This document shows, in pieces, positions 8,026-15,496 of a stretch of DNA of 51,031 bases (position 1 is the stretch's first letter; each line of letters starts with the position of its first letter). A model generated the notes under the pieces. That model ran no database searches. It was given only the letters and a program-made list of their open reading frames with translations, and had not been told where the DNA came from. Location of the stretch: the NCBI GenBank assembly GCA_947581635.1, contig CANPVE010000014.1, positions 1 through 51,031 on the forward strand, in the 5' to 3' direction. The DNA comes from an uncultured Clostridia bacterium (lineage in GTDB: Bacteria > Bacillota > Clostridia > Oscillospirales > Acutalibacteraceae). A program made the translations under genes and the position numbers.

Positions 8026-8961
8026 ATGATAAGCGTAAAAAATCTTACAAAGAAATATGGAAACATAACTGCGCTTGATAACGTAAGTTTTTCCGTCGAG
8101 AAGGGCGAAGTGGTTGGATTCTTGGGTCCGAACGGCGCAGGCAAGTCAACCGCCATGAATATAATCACCGGATATCTGTCGTCGACCTCGGGTAATGTGA
8201 AAATAGACGGCTTTGATATTTTGGAAGAACCAACCGACGCAAAAAAGCGCATAGGCTATTTGCCCGAAGTTCCGCCGCTCTACCCGGACATGACCGTCGA
8301 CGAATATCTTGATTTTATATATGAGCTTAAGGCTGCAAAACAGAAGAAAAAGGCGCATTTCAACGAGATCTGTGAGCTTACCAAAATCACGGCGGTGCGA
8401 GGAAGGCTCATCAAAAATCTCTCGAAAGGCTATCGTCAGCGAGTGGGGATAGCTCAGGCGCTTGTTGGAAATCCGCCTGTGTTGATACTTGATGAGCCGA
8501 CTGTGGGTCTTGACCCGAAGCAGATAATAGAAATGCGCACACTCATAAAAAAGCTGGGCGAGAATCATACGGTGATACTTTCCTCGCACATACTCAGCGA
8601 AGTGCAAGCGGTCTGCGGCAGGATAATCGTGCTCAACAACGGCAGACTTGTGGCCGACAACAAGGCTCAGGAACTTGGACAAAGCCTGAACGGCGGCAAT
8701 TCAATCGTGCTTCGTGCGTTGGGCGATGATAAGCGGATACAAGCGCTGCTCAATTCGGTGAAATCGGTAAAGCACTTCTCAAAATCCGAATCGTTTTCGG
8801 ACGGTGCGCAGGAATATTTGGTGAATCTAAGCTCATCAGAAAATGCGCGCGAGGAAATTTTCTTTGCGTTTGCCTCCAAGAAGGTGCCGATAATCGAAAT
8901 GAAGACAGCTGAGTATTCACTTGAGGATATATTTATGTCGCTTGTTAATAAGGATAAGTAG
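8026..8961 (+). CDS. ABC transporter ATP-binding protein (GldA-like)
   Basis: The 311-residue ATPase has Walker A GPNGAGKST (Lys40), signature LSKGYRQRVG near 134, Walker B LILDEP near 153-158 and the switch His in ILSSHIL. A C-terminal extension of about 85 residues follows the ATPase core, as in GldA/CcmA-like subunits of ABC-2 exporters. AAAGGA at 8011-8016 serves the ATG. It is the first of four closely spaced genes (ATPase, ABC-2 permease, GldG-like, DUF4340) found together in many Clostridia and resembling the Gld ABC system of gliding Bacteroidetes. The transported substrate is unknown. Confidence 0.93.
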   Translation: MISVKNLTKKYGNITALDNVSFSVEKGEVVGFLGPNGAGKSTAMNIITGYLSSTSGNVKIDGFDILEEPTDAKKRIGYLPEVPPLYPDMTVDEYLDFIYELKAAKQKKKAHFNEICELTKITAVRGRLIKNLSKGYRQRVGIAQALVGNPPVLILDEPTVGLDPKQIIEMRTLIKKLGENHTVILSSHILSEVQAVCGRIIVLNNGRLVADNKAQELGQSLNGGNSIVLRALGDDKRIQALLNSVKSVKHFSKSESFSDGAQEYLVNLSSSENAREEIFFAFASKKVPIIEMKTAEYSLEDIFMSLVNKDK

Positions 8962-8973
8962 GGGGGATTTGAA

Positions 8974-9678
8974 TTGAAAGCTGTATATAAAAGGGAACTG
9001 AGCGCGTATTTTCGTTCGCCGACAGGCTATGTTTTCTGCGCGATATATCTTTTCTTCAGCGCTATGTATTTCAATTCGGTGCTGTCAACGGGGCAGTCTT
9101 CGGAATTTCCCCAAATTTATTACGGTATGCTCAGTTTTATCCTGCTGATGCTGCCGTTGCTTACAATGCGGCTTTTCAGCGAAGAGCGAAAGTACAAGAC
9201 AGATCAAGTGCTGCTCACCTCACCGATAAATATAACGCCGCTCGTGCTTGGAAAATTTCTGTCGGCGCTTACAGTTTATTTCGGGTGCACGGTATTTACT
9301 CTGATTTATGCCGTTGTGTTCTGTTTCTTCGTCTCGCCGTCGTGGCCGCTTGTCATAGGCAATATTTTCGGAGCAACGCTTTTTGGGGCGGCGTTTATCG
9401 CGGTCGGAATGTTCATCTCGTCTACTACCGAGAGCCAGTTTGTAGCGGCAATGGGTTCCTTCTCAATCGCCACGATATTTGTTATTCTCGACGTAATACC
9501 GCTGAGAACCGACAATGAAATTGTCATCAAATTGGTCAATTATATATCGTTTGTGGGCAGGTATACGCCATTTAAGAACGGCATATTGGATATTTCAAGC
9601 ATAGTGTTTTTCCTGAGCATTACGGCGGCGTTCATATTTCTCACTGTGCGTGTGCTTGAAAAACGCCGCTGGAGCTGA
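8974..9678 (+). CDS. ABC-2 type permease (GldF-like)
   Basis: The 234-residue integral membrane protein has about six hydrophobic segments. Family signatures are the N-terminal YKRELSAYFRSPTGYVF and the RLFSEERKYKTDQVLLTSPI stretch after the second segment, both typical of GldF-like ABC-2 permeases. The start is TTG at 8974 with a GGGGGG ribosome binding site, 12 bases after the ATPase stop. It should form the membrane channel with the ATPase encoded just upstream. Confidence 0.9.
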   Translation: MKAVYKRELSAYFRSPTGYVFCAIYLFFSAMYFNSVLSTGQSSEFPQIYYGMLSFILLMLPLLTMRLFSEERKYKTDQVLLTSPINITPLVLGKFLSALTVYFGCTVFTLIYAVVFCFFVSPSWPLVIGNIFGATLFGAAFIAVGMFISSTTESQFVAAMGSFSIATIFVILDVIPLRTDNEIVIKLVNYISFVGRYTPFKNGILDISSIVFFLSITAAFIFLTVRVLEKRRWS

Positions 9679-9694
9679 CGGGAGGTGCGTGTAA

Positions 9695-11311
9695 ATGAGC
9701 GATATTCAAAAAAACTCCAAGATAAAATCCGCCAACAAGCGGCGCGGCAAGAAAAAATTCACCTTCGGACATCTTAAAACGTCAATAAAAAACACAGTAC
9801 ACCTTATACGCACAAGCAGCAGATTTCGTCACGGAACAATGGCCACGGTTATGACGGCGGTTTTCTTCGTATTTGTGATTTTGCTGAATCTGGTTGCGGT
9901 CAAGCTCGCCGACAAGTATTCATTCATGAGCATTGATATGACAGAGGATAGGCGTTACACGCTCACAGATGCTACATTGGAACTGCTCAAGGGAGTGAAT
10001 GAGACTGTTGAAATAGACATACTCGCCACCGAGGAACAGTGCAGCAATCAGTCTGCCGAGCTGGTGAGCAGCGATTATTACGGACAGATTCCTGTTGCGC
10101 ATGAGATAATCAAGCGATACGCCCAGAGCAATGACAACATCACGATAAACTATGTGGATTTGAGCAAAACCCCAGCATATGTTCTTCAGTTTCCAGAATA
10201 CAGTAATGTGCTTGACTATTACTCCATTGTTGTAAAATCGACAAGGCGCACCCGCGTGACTTCATTTTATGAAATGCTGCCTTCGCTGTCGTCGAGTTAC
10301 GTCAATTACGACAGCACGGCCGCAGACGAATCCGTGGCGCAATCCTACACCGAGACGTACATGACTTCGCTGATAAAGACCGTCACAATGGATAAGACTC
10401 CCGTTGTCGCCTTTGTAGACGGCTTGAACGTCGATGGAAACAGCGCCGACTTCGTATCGGCAATGCAACTCAACGGATATGATGTGCAAGTGGTGGATAT
10501 TCGGAAGGACGAATTCCCCGAGAATACCGATATTGTGATGATAGCCGCACCCACTACCGATTTGAATCAGGCACAGATGGAGAAGCTCGATTCATGTCTC
10601 AATGACGCCGGCGGATCAAGAACCCTGCTGCTTTTCTCATCCTCAATCATGCCTGATATGCCAAATTTCAGCGCTCTGCTTTCGGAATACGGTCTCTCAA
10701 TAACGCATGATATCGTATATGAGGGCAGTTCCTCCGAGGTTATCTCTACCCAGATGAGCGCGTTCACCGCACAGATGGAGCAGACCGACTATACAAACGA
10801 ATTGCTCGAACAGTTTAATTATCCTGCGGTTATGAATGCAGTTGCGCTCAATGTGTTGTACGATACCAAGGGAAATACTGAGGTGTATCCAATTTTGACG
10901 TCGAGCAATGAGGCATATGTGTGCAGCGCTTCAAAATCATTCGATAAATCAAAATACACTGAGGCGGACAAAGATACCCGCACTGTAATGGCGGCTTCCA
11001 CCACATATCGCGACACATTGGACGGCAGTGAACTGCGCACTGATATAATAGTGGCTCCCGACAGCCTTTACAACATCGAATTTCTCGGCTCGGATATATA
11101 CGGAAACATGAGACTGCTGCTTAATGTATTGAACAGGCGCAGCGGCATTGATACAGATAACGTGGATATCGATGCAAAGTCACTTTATGCCGTTGATTTC
11201 TCAGTTGATATAGAAACGCTGTCTATACTCAGCACCGTATTTTGCTATGTGATTCCGTTTGCCGTGCTGATGTTCGGCTTTGTGGTTTATTTCAGGAGGA
11301 AGAGACTGTGA
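9695..11311 (+). CDS. GldG-like ABC transporter auxiliary protein
   Basis: The 538-residue protein has a basic cytoplasmic N-terminus of about 50 residues and a first TM near 52-72. A large extracytoplasmic domain begins with the DMTEDRRYTLTDATLELL segment characteristic of GldG-type ABC auxiliary proteins. It closes with a TM near 510-532 and a short basic tail (FRRKRL). GGGAGGTG precedes the ATG. The stop overlaps the next gene's GTG start, implying translational coupling. The role is inferred: an extracytoplasmic partner of the ABC-2 permease. Confidence 0.88.
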   Translation: MSDIQKNSKIKSANKRRGKKKFTFGHLKTSIKNTVHLIRTSSRFRHGTMATVMTAVFFVFVILLNLVAVKLADKYSFMSIDMTEDRRYTLTDATLELLKGVNETVEIDILATEEQCSNQSAELVSSDYYGQIPVAHEIIKRYAQSNDNITINYVDLSKTPAYVLQFPEYSNVLDYYSIVVKSTRRTRVTSFYEMLPSLSSSYVNYDSTAADESVAQSYTETYMTSLIKTVTMDKTPVVAFVDGLNVDGNSADFVSAMQLNGYDVQVVDIRKDEFPENTDIVMIAAPTTDLNQAQMEKLDSCLNDAGGSRTLLLFSSSIMPDMPNFSALLSEYGLSITHDIVYEGSSSEVISTQMSAFTAQMEQTDYTNELLEQFNYPAVMNAVALNVLYDTKGNTEVYPILTSSNEAYVCSASKSFDKSKYTEADKDTRTVMAASTTYRDTLDGSELRTDIIVAPDSLYNIEFLGSDIYGNMRLLLNVLNRRSGIDTDNVDIDAKSLYAVDFSVDIETLSILSTVFCYVIPFAVLMFGFVVYFRRKRL

Positions 11312-12771
11312 GCAAAAAAAGGCGGAACCTTATTATTCTGTTGGCGGCTACCGTGTTGCTGGGCGGTCTGCTGTGGCTTGTAACCGGCCTTGACGATGGA
11401 AACGGGGAAGATGACGCGGCCCATACGAGCCAAACTTCCGATAGTGACCATTCCCGCCAATCCGGCACACTGATAGACGCCGAGCAGGACGATCTTCAGA
11501 GCATAGTTTTCACCAATCAAAACGCGAAGTACACCGCCTATATTGACGAGGATAAAGGCGAGGTGGCATTTAAAGAGCTTAAGGGCTTTTCCGTGAACTC
11601 GGCCTTTATGGAATATGTGTGGTACGGCGTGGCCCAGATGACATACAACGATATAATCACAACTACCGACGCCGACGGCTATAATGCGGAAGTATATGGG
11701 TTTGACAAGCCCTCGCTCACCGTCACCGCCGTGTTTTCCGGAGGCAGGAAGTATGAATTTATTGCGGGTGGTAATGTGCCGGGCGCGGAAGACGACGTGT
11801 ATTATACCCTGCTGAAGGGCGACAACCATGTTTACGCCTGCACAATAGATGTGCCGTTTTTTATGGGCGACAGCTATTATCTCAATGACGATGTATTTTA
11901 CAGCTACGACAGCGGCATTGAAAGCAGTGATATAACCATAGGCGACATAACGCTGAGCGGAAAGGCGTTTGATGGGGAATTCGTTATGAAAGTTAATAAA
12001 GAGAGCGATTTGAGCAGCCCGATGTACGGCTATGATTACGTTGTCACCTCTCCCATAAACTGGCCGGTCAAAAAATCGTCTTCGTCTATGCTGGTGTATG
12101 ACTTGACATACATGATGGCAGATGACGTTGTAAAGCTCAATCCAACCAAGGCCCAATTGAAGTCATATGGTTTGAACGAGCCTTCTCTGACGGTTGATTT
12201 TGTGCGCAATGGCAAGAAATGTGTGATGTATTGCAGTCAGCCCGATAAAAATACCATGTATGTAATGCTTAAGGGCGGCAAGATAGTGTATATGCTGCAA
12301 TCCGATTCGCTTTCCATTCTTCATGATCTTTCTCCCGAGAACCTCTACAGTCTGAACGCCGTGTCTATATCTGTTGAGACTATAAGCGGGATAAAAATTT
12401 CTTCCCCTGATATGTCGGTTCGGCTTGATGTATCACGCAAGAAGAATGAAAACGCCATGCAGGAGAGCGACGTGATATATATCTATAGCTCTAAGGCGAA
12501 CGGGAAGGATATCAAATACTCTTTGTATACAAATTTTGTAAAGCAGCTCAACAACAGTGTTATACAGCATTGGAACGTAAAGGCTCCCGGCGGCAAGGCT
12601 GATGTCACCATTTCAGTTGAATACTTTGACTCCTATAATCGGGCGGCGGATACTATAAAATTTTACAAATATTCCGACCGCGAATACGCCGTTGTGTGGG
12701 GCGGCAGTCCCGTGAATACAGTCTCCTCAACGTGGCTAAACCAGCTTTTGCAGAATGCGGGTCAGCTTTGA
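11308..12771 (+). CDS. DUF4340 domain membrane-anchored protein
   Basis: The 487-residue protein has an N-terminal membrane anchor (residues about 8-25) and a long extracytoplasmic region. The region contains two similar stretches (INSAFMEYVWYG... and PINWPVKKSSSSMLVYDL...), consistent with repeated DUF4340-type folds. GTG at 11308 overlaps the upstream TGA (GTGA) and has AGGAGG at 11294-11299, so a longer frame from 11242 is rejected. As the last gene of the Gld-like operon, it probably works with the GldG-like subunit outside the membrane. Molecular function is unknown for the family. Confidence 0.87.
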   Translation: MSKKRRNLIILLAATVLLGGLLWLVTGLDDGNGEDDAAHTSQTSDSDHSRQSGTLIDAEQDDLQSIVFTNQNAKYTAYIDEDKGEVAFKELKGFSVNSAFMEYVWYGVAQMTYNDIITTTDADGYNAEVYGFDKPSLTVTAVFSGGRKYEFIAGGNVPGAEDDVYYTLLKGDNHVYACTIDVPFFMGDSYYLNDDVFYSYDSGIESSDITIGDITLSGKAFDGEFVMKVNKESDLSSPMYGYDYVVTSPINWPVKKSSSSMLVYDLTYMMADDVVKLNPTKAQLKSYGLNEPSLTVDFVRNGKKCVMYCSQPDKNTMYVMLKGGKIVYMLQSDSLSILHDLSPENLYSLNAVSISVETISGIKISSPDMSVRLDVSRKKNENAMQESDVIYIYSSKANGKDIKYSLYTNFVKQLNNSVIQHWNVKAPGGKADVTISVEYFDSYNRAADTIKFYKYSDREYAVVWGGSPVNTVSSTWLNQLLQNAGQL

Positions 12772-12872
12772 TTGTATGTTTTGCACAATACTTCAGCGGT
12801 GTGAGCGGTGATTATTTGAATAAAAAAGAGAAAAAAATTAAACATCTTGTAAATTGAGTTGTTATGTGCTAT

Positions 12873-12878
12873 TATAAT
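12873..12878 (+). promoter_or_regulatory. Probable promoter of the rimP-nusA-infB operon
   Basis: A perfect TATAAT lies at 12873-12878. The -35 side is poor: TGTAAA at 12849-12854 gives an 18-base spacer. The start would be near 12885, only about 17 bases before the hairpin at 12902. Confidence 0.5.
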
Positions 12879-12901
12879 AGCAAGATTATGGTAGAAAGGA
12901 T

Positions 12902-12931
12902 AAAAGAGTGGGGCGACCCACTCTTTTGTTT
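12902..12931 (+). terminator. Leader hairpin with GCGA loop before rimP (possible attenuator)
   Basis: AAAAGAGTGGG and CCCACTCTTTT form an 11-bp perfect stem closed by GCGA, a GNRA-type tetraloop, followed by TTGTTTG. It lies between the likely promoter and the rimP start. It has the form of an intrinsic terminator, so it could attenuate the operon that encodes NusA. It could instead protect the 5' end of the mRNA. Confidence 0.65.
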
Positions 12932-12954
12932 GTATATGTAGGGGGTGTATATAT

Positions 12955-13479
12955 TTGGCAGGAAGAAGTCACGGAAACAATACCGTTGCTGCTGTAACTA
13001 AGATTGTAAAACCTATAGCAGAGCAATTGGGTCTGATTTTGTGGGATGTTAGATTTGTCAAGGAAGGCGCCTCATGGTATCTGCGCGTGTTTATTGACAA
13101 AGAAGGCGGAGTTACTCTGGACGACTGCGAAGCGATGAGCCGCGCGATAAACGATCCTCTTGACGAAGCCGATCCCATAAGTCAGGCTTATTTTCTTGAG
13201 GTATCTTCACCGGGCATAGAGCGGGAGCTTACCCGCCCCGAGCACTTTGAGGCTATGAAGGGGAGAGACGTTTCGGTTAATCTCTACCGTCCCACAGCCG
13301 ATGGCGATAAGGAGATAATAGCCGAGCTTGCAGGATTGGACGGCGATAAAATAAAGCTCAGAGATCTTGACGGCGTGCAGTTTGAGATAAACCGCAAGGA
13401 TGCGGTCTGTGTGAGGCTGTACGACTGTGAGGATTACGACGTATTGCAGAATGGCGATGACAATACCGACGGGAAATGA
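12955..13479 (+). CDS. rimP: Ribosome maturation factor RimP
   Basis: The 174-residue protein shows RimP motifs: LGLILWDVRFVKEGASWYLRVFID, then GVTLDDCEAMSRAINDPLDEADPI and YFLEVSSPGIERELTRPEHF. RimP assists 30S subunit maturation. TTG at 12955 is the start, with AGGGGGTG eight bases upstream. It heads the conserved rimP-nusA-ylxR-ylxQ-infB-rbfA cluster, which supports the identity. Confidence 0.96.
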   Translation: MAGRSHGNNTVAAVTKIVKPIAEQLGLILWDVRFVKEGASWYLRVFIDKEGGVTLDDCEAMSRAINDPLDEADPISQAYFLEVSSPGIERELTRPEHFEAMKGRDVSVNLYRPTADGDKEIIAELAGLDGDKIKLRDLDGVQFEINRKDAVCVRLYDCEDYDVLQNGDDNTDGK

Positions 13480-13507
13480 TCCGGCATTATTGGAGGTTAT
13501 AATAACA

Positions 13508-14779
13508 ATGGCAAGAGGCAAGGCAAAAAAAGACGAGGAAAATATATTTCAGGCGCTTGCTCTTCTCGAAGAAGAAATGCATATACCTGTGGATTATATG
13601 GTTGAAAAAATTACCAATGCCATAAGGATAGCGCTTAAAAAAATAAATAACGGCAACGACGACATTCAAATTCGCATTGACCCTGAGAACAGTGTGTTTA
13701 GCGTGTTCATACGCAAGAAGGTGGTTGAGAATGTCGTGGACAGCGGACGTGAAGTGTCGCTCGATATGGCGCTCAAAAACGACCCGTTGGCCGAGATTGG
13801 CGATGTGGTTTCCATCAAGCAGGATCCCAAGCAGTTTGGGCGAATAGCTGCTCAGACCGCAAAGCACATAATTCACCAGGGAATCAGAGATGTGGAAAAG
13901 GGTCATGCTATGGAGGAATTCCAAAGCAGACATCAGGAACTCGTGACGGCCACTGTTGACAGGATTAATCCCGACACGGGTGATGTTGTGGTTAAGATTG
14001 GCAATCACGATGTTGTGCTCTTGAAGGCTGAACAGGTGGGAAATGAGAATTTTAAAGTGGGAGATCTCATAAAGGTATACGTGGTGGACGTCAGGTCGGG
14101 CGACAGAGAGCCAAGGCCCACGATATCCAGAACACATCCCGGCATGGTCAAGCGATTGTTTGAAACTGAAGTACCCGAAATATTTGACGGAACCGTCGAG
14201 ATAAAGTCAGTTTCCAGAGAGGCGGGCAGCAGAACCAAGATAGCTGTTTGGAGCAACGACGAAAATGTGGATCCGGTTGGCGCTTGCATAGGTCCCCGCG
14301 GCTCTCGCGTCGGCAAGATAGTGGATGAGCTGGGCGGCGAAAAGATAGATATAATCAAATACAGCGAGGATCTTTCGGAATTCATAGCCAAGGCGCTCTC
14401 TCCCGCCGATGTGACGGGCGTTGAAATAGTAGACGAGTCCGCCAAGTCATGCCGTGTCACGGTCCCCGCCAGCCAGTTGTCGCTCGCCATAGGCAATAAG
14501 GGACAGAATGCCCGCCTTGCGGCGAGGCTTACCGGATGGAAGATAGACATACGTTCCGAGGAGGATATGGCCGCTGAAGCCGCCGCTGCTGCTGAGGCCG
14601 CCGAGATTGATAAATCTGAGGACGAAGGCATTGAGAACGAGGACATACCGCTCTTTGATGACGGTGAGGAAGAAACCGCCGTGGATGTCGAAGATGGCGG
14701 CATTGAGGATTCCGAAGATATCGGGCAAGTTGAAGAATTGGACGAAACCGAGCCTTCCGGCGCTTCGTCGGATGAATAA
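13508..14779 (+). CDS. nusA: Transcription termination/antitermination factor NusA
   Basis: The 423-residue protein has the NusA layout: an N-terminal RNA-polymerase-binding domain (IFQALALLEEEMHIP...), an S1 domain (VTATVDRINPDTGDVVVKIG...), then KH1 (GSRTKIAVWSNDENVDPVGACIGPRGSRV) and KH2 (CRVTVPASQLSLAIGNKGQNARLAA). The C-terminal 65 residues are an acidic tail. ATG at 13508 is taken because GGAGGT lies just upstream; the open frame extends back over the rimP end without a better site. NusA controls pausing and termination, so the hairpin in front of this operon could allow autoregulation. Confidence 0.97.
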   Translation: MARGKAKKDEENIFQALALLEEEMHIPVDYMVEKITNAIRIALKKINNGNDDIQIRIDPENSVFSVFIRKKVVENVVDSGREVSLDMALKNDPLAEIGDVVSIKQDPKQFGRIAAQTAKHIIHQGIRDVEKGHAMEEFQSRHQELVTATVDRINPDTGDVVVKIGNHDVVLLKAEQVGNENFKVGDLIKVYVVDVRSGDREPRPTISRTHPGMVKRLFETEVPEIFDGTVEIKSVSREAGSRTKIAVWSNDENVDPVGACIGPRGSRVGKIVDELGGEKIDIIKYSEDLSEFIAKALSPADVTGVEIVDESAKSCRVTVPASQLSLAIGNKGQNARLAARLTGWKIDIRSEEDMAAEAAAAAEAAEIDKSEDEGIENEDIPLFDDGEEETAVDVEDGGIEDSEDIGQVEELDETEPSGASSDE

Positions 14780-14813
14780 ATAATTCTCGGATTCAGGAGA
14801 GGAGGAACCGGTC

Positions 14814-15089
14814 GTGCAGCAAAAGCAAAAGAAAATACCGGTGAGAACCTGCATAGGCTGCGGCACGTCAAAGCCGAAGAAGGAGCTTGTCAGGGTAGTT
14901 CGAGACCCCGAAGGCCATCTCAGCGTTGATCTCACAGGAAAGAAAAACGGCAGAGGCGCGTATATATGCCATGATACGGAATGTATGAAAAAAGCCAGAA
15001 AGGGCAAACGGCTGGAGAAATCCTTTTCCATGCAAATTCCGGATGAAGTTTATGATGAATTGATGAGGGGGATTGCCGCAGATGAATAA
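14814..15089 (+). CDS. ylxR: YlxR/RnpM family RNA-binding protein
   Basis: The 91-residue protein contains RTCIGCGTSKPKKELVRVVRDPEG and KKNGRGAYICHD, the hallmarks of the YlxR (DUF448) family. Members bind RNA, and the Bacillus protein has been linked to RNase P modulation. The start is GTG at 14814 with AGGAGG upstream. It overlaps the next gene by eight bases, suggesting coupled translation. Its position between nusA and the L7Ae-like gene is the standard Firmicutes order. Confidence 0.95.
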   Translation: MQQKQKKIPVRTCIGCGTSKPKKELVRVVRDPEGHLSVDLTGKKNGRGAYICHDTECMKKARKGKRLEKSFSMQIPDEVYDELMRGIAADE

Positions 15090-15384
15090 AGCTCTGCTTT
15101 CGTTGCTTGGACTTATGCGAAGGGCGGGAAAGCTGTCACTTGGCTTTGACGCTGCGGCAGAGAGTGCTGAATCGGGCAAGAGTTGCTTGATTCTCACTAC
15201 CGCAGATATTTCACCTAAGACCTTAAAGGAGCTGAATTACAAAATCAATCAAAAAGTCAGCATTTTGACTATTGACTGTTCCCAGGACGATTTGGGAAAG
15301 GCAATAGGAAAAAGCGTGAAAATCGTATCCATAAATGATGAAGGATTCGCTCAAAAGGCAAAGCTTTTGATGGAACTGCCGTAG
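15082..15384 (+). CDS. ylxQ: YlxQ, ribosomal L7Ae-like RNA-binding protein
   Basis: The 100-residue protein has the L7Ae/L30e-like fold signature: LLGLMRRAGKLSLGFDA near the N-terminus and CLILTTADISPKTLKEL in the middle. The family binds kink-turn RNA; the cellular target of YlxQ is not established. ATG at 15082 lies inside the end of ylxR, with GAGGGGG at 15065-15071 as ribosome binding site. The in-frame TTG at 15073 is too close to that site. Confidence 0.93.
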   Translation: MNKALLSLLGLMRRAGKLSLGFDAAAESAESGKSCLILTTADISPKTLKELNYKINQKVSILTIDCSQDDLGKAIGKSVKIVSINDEGFAQKAKLLMELP

Positions 15385-15496
15385 ACGACATCATACTATA
15401 AATTAAGGGTGAAACGGTTTTAGGTATAACTACGAATCAGAATAATAAATTGCAAGTTACCATGTCGTTTACGGAAATCACGGGGAGGAATAATAT

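Noticed and set aside
11287..12156. 289-codon minus-strand ORF opposite the DUF4340 gene
   Set aside because: It has no ribosome binding site or motifs and opposes a coupled operon gene.
14005..14871. 288-codon minus-strand Ser-rich ORF across nusA
   Set aside because: Its Ser/Ala composition is the antisense of the acidic, Ala-rich nusA tail; nusA is certain.
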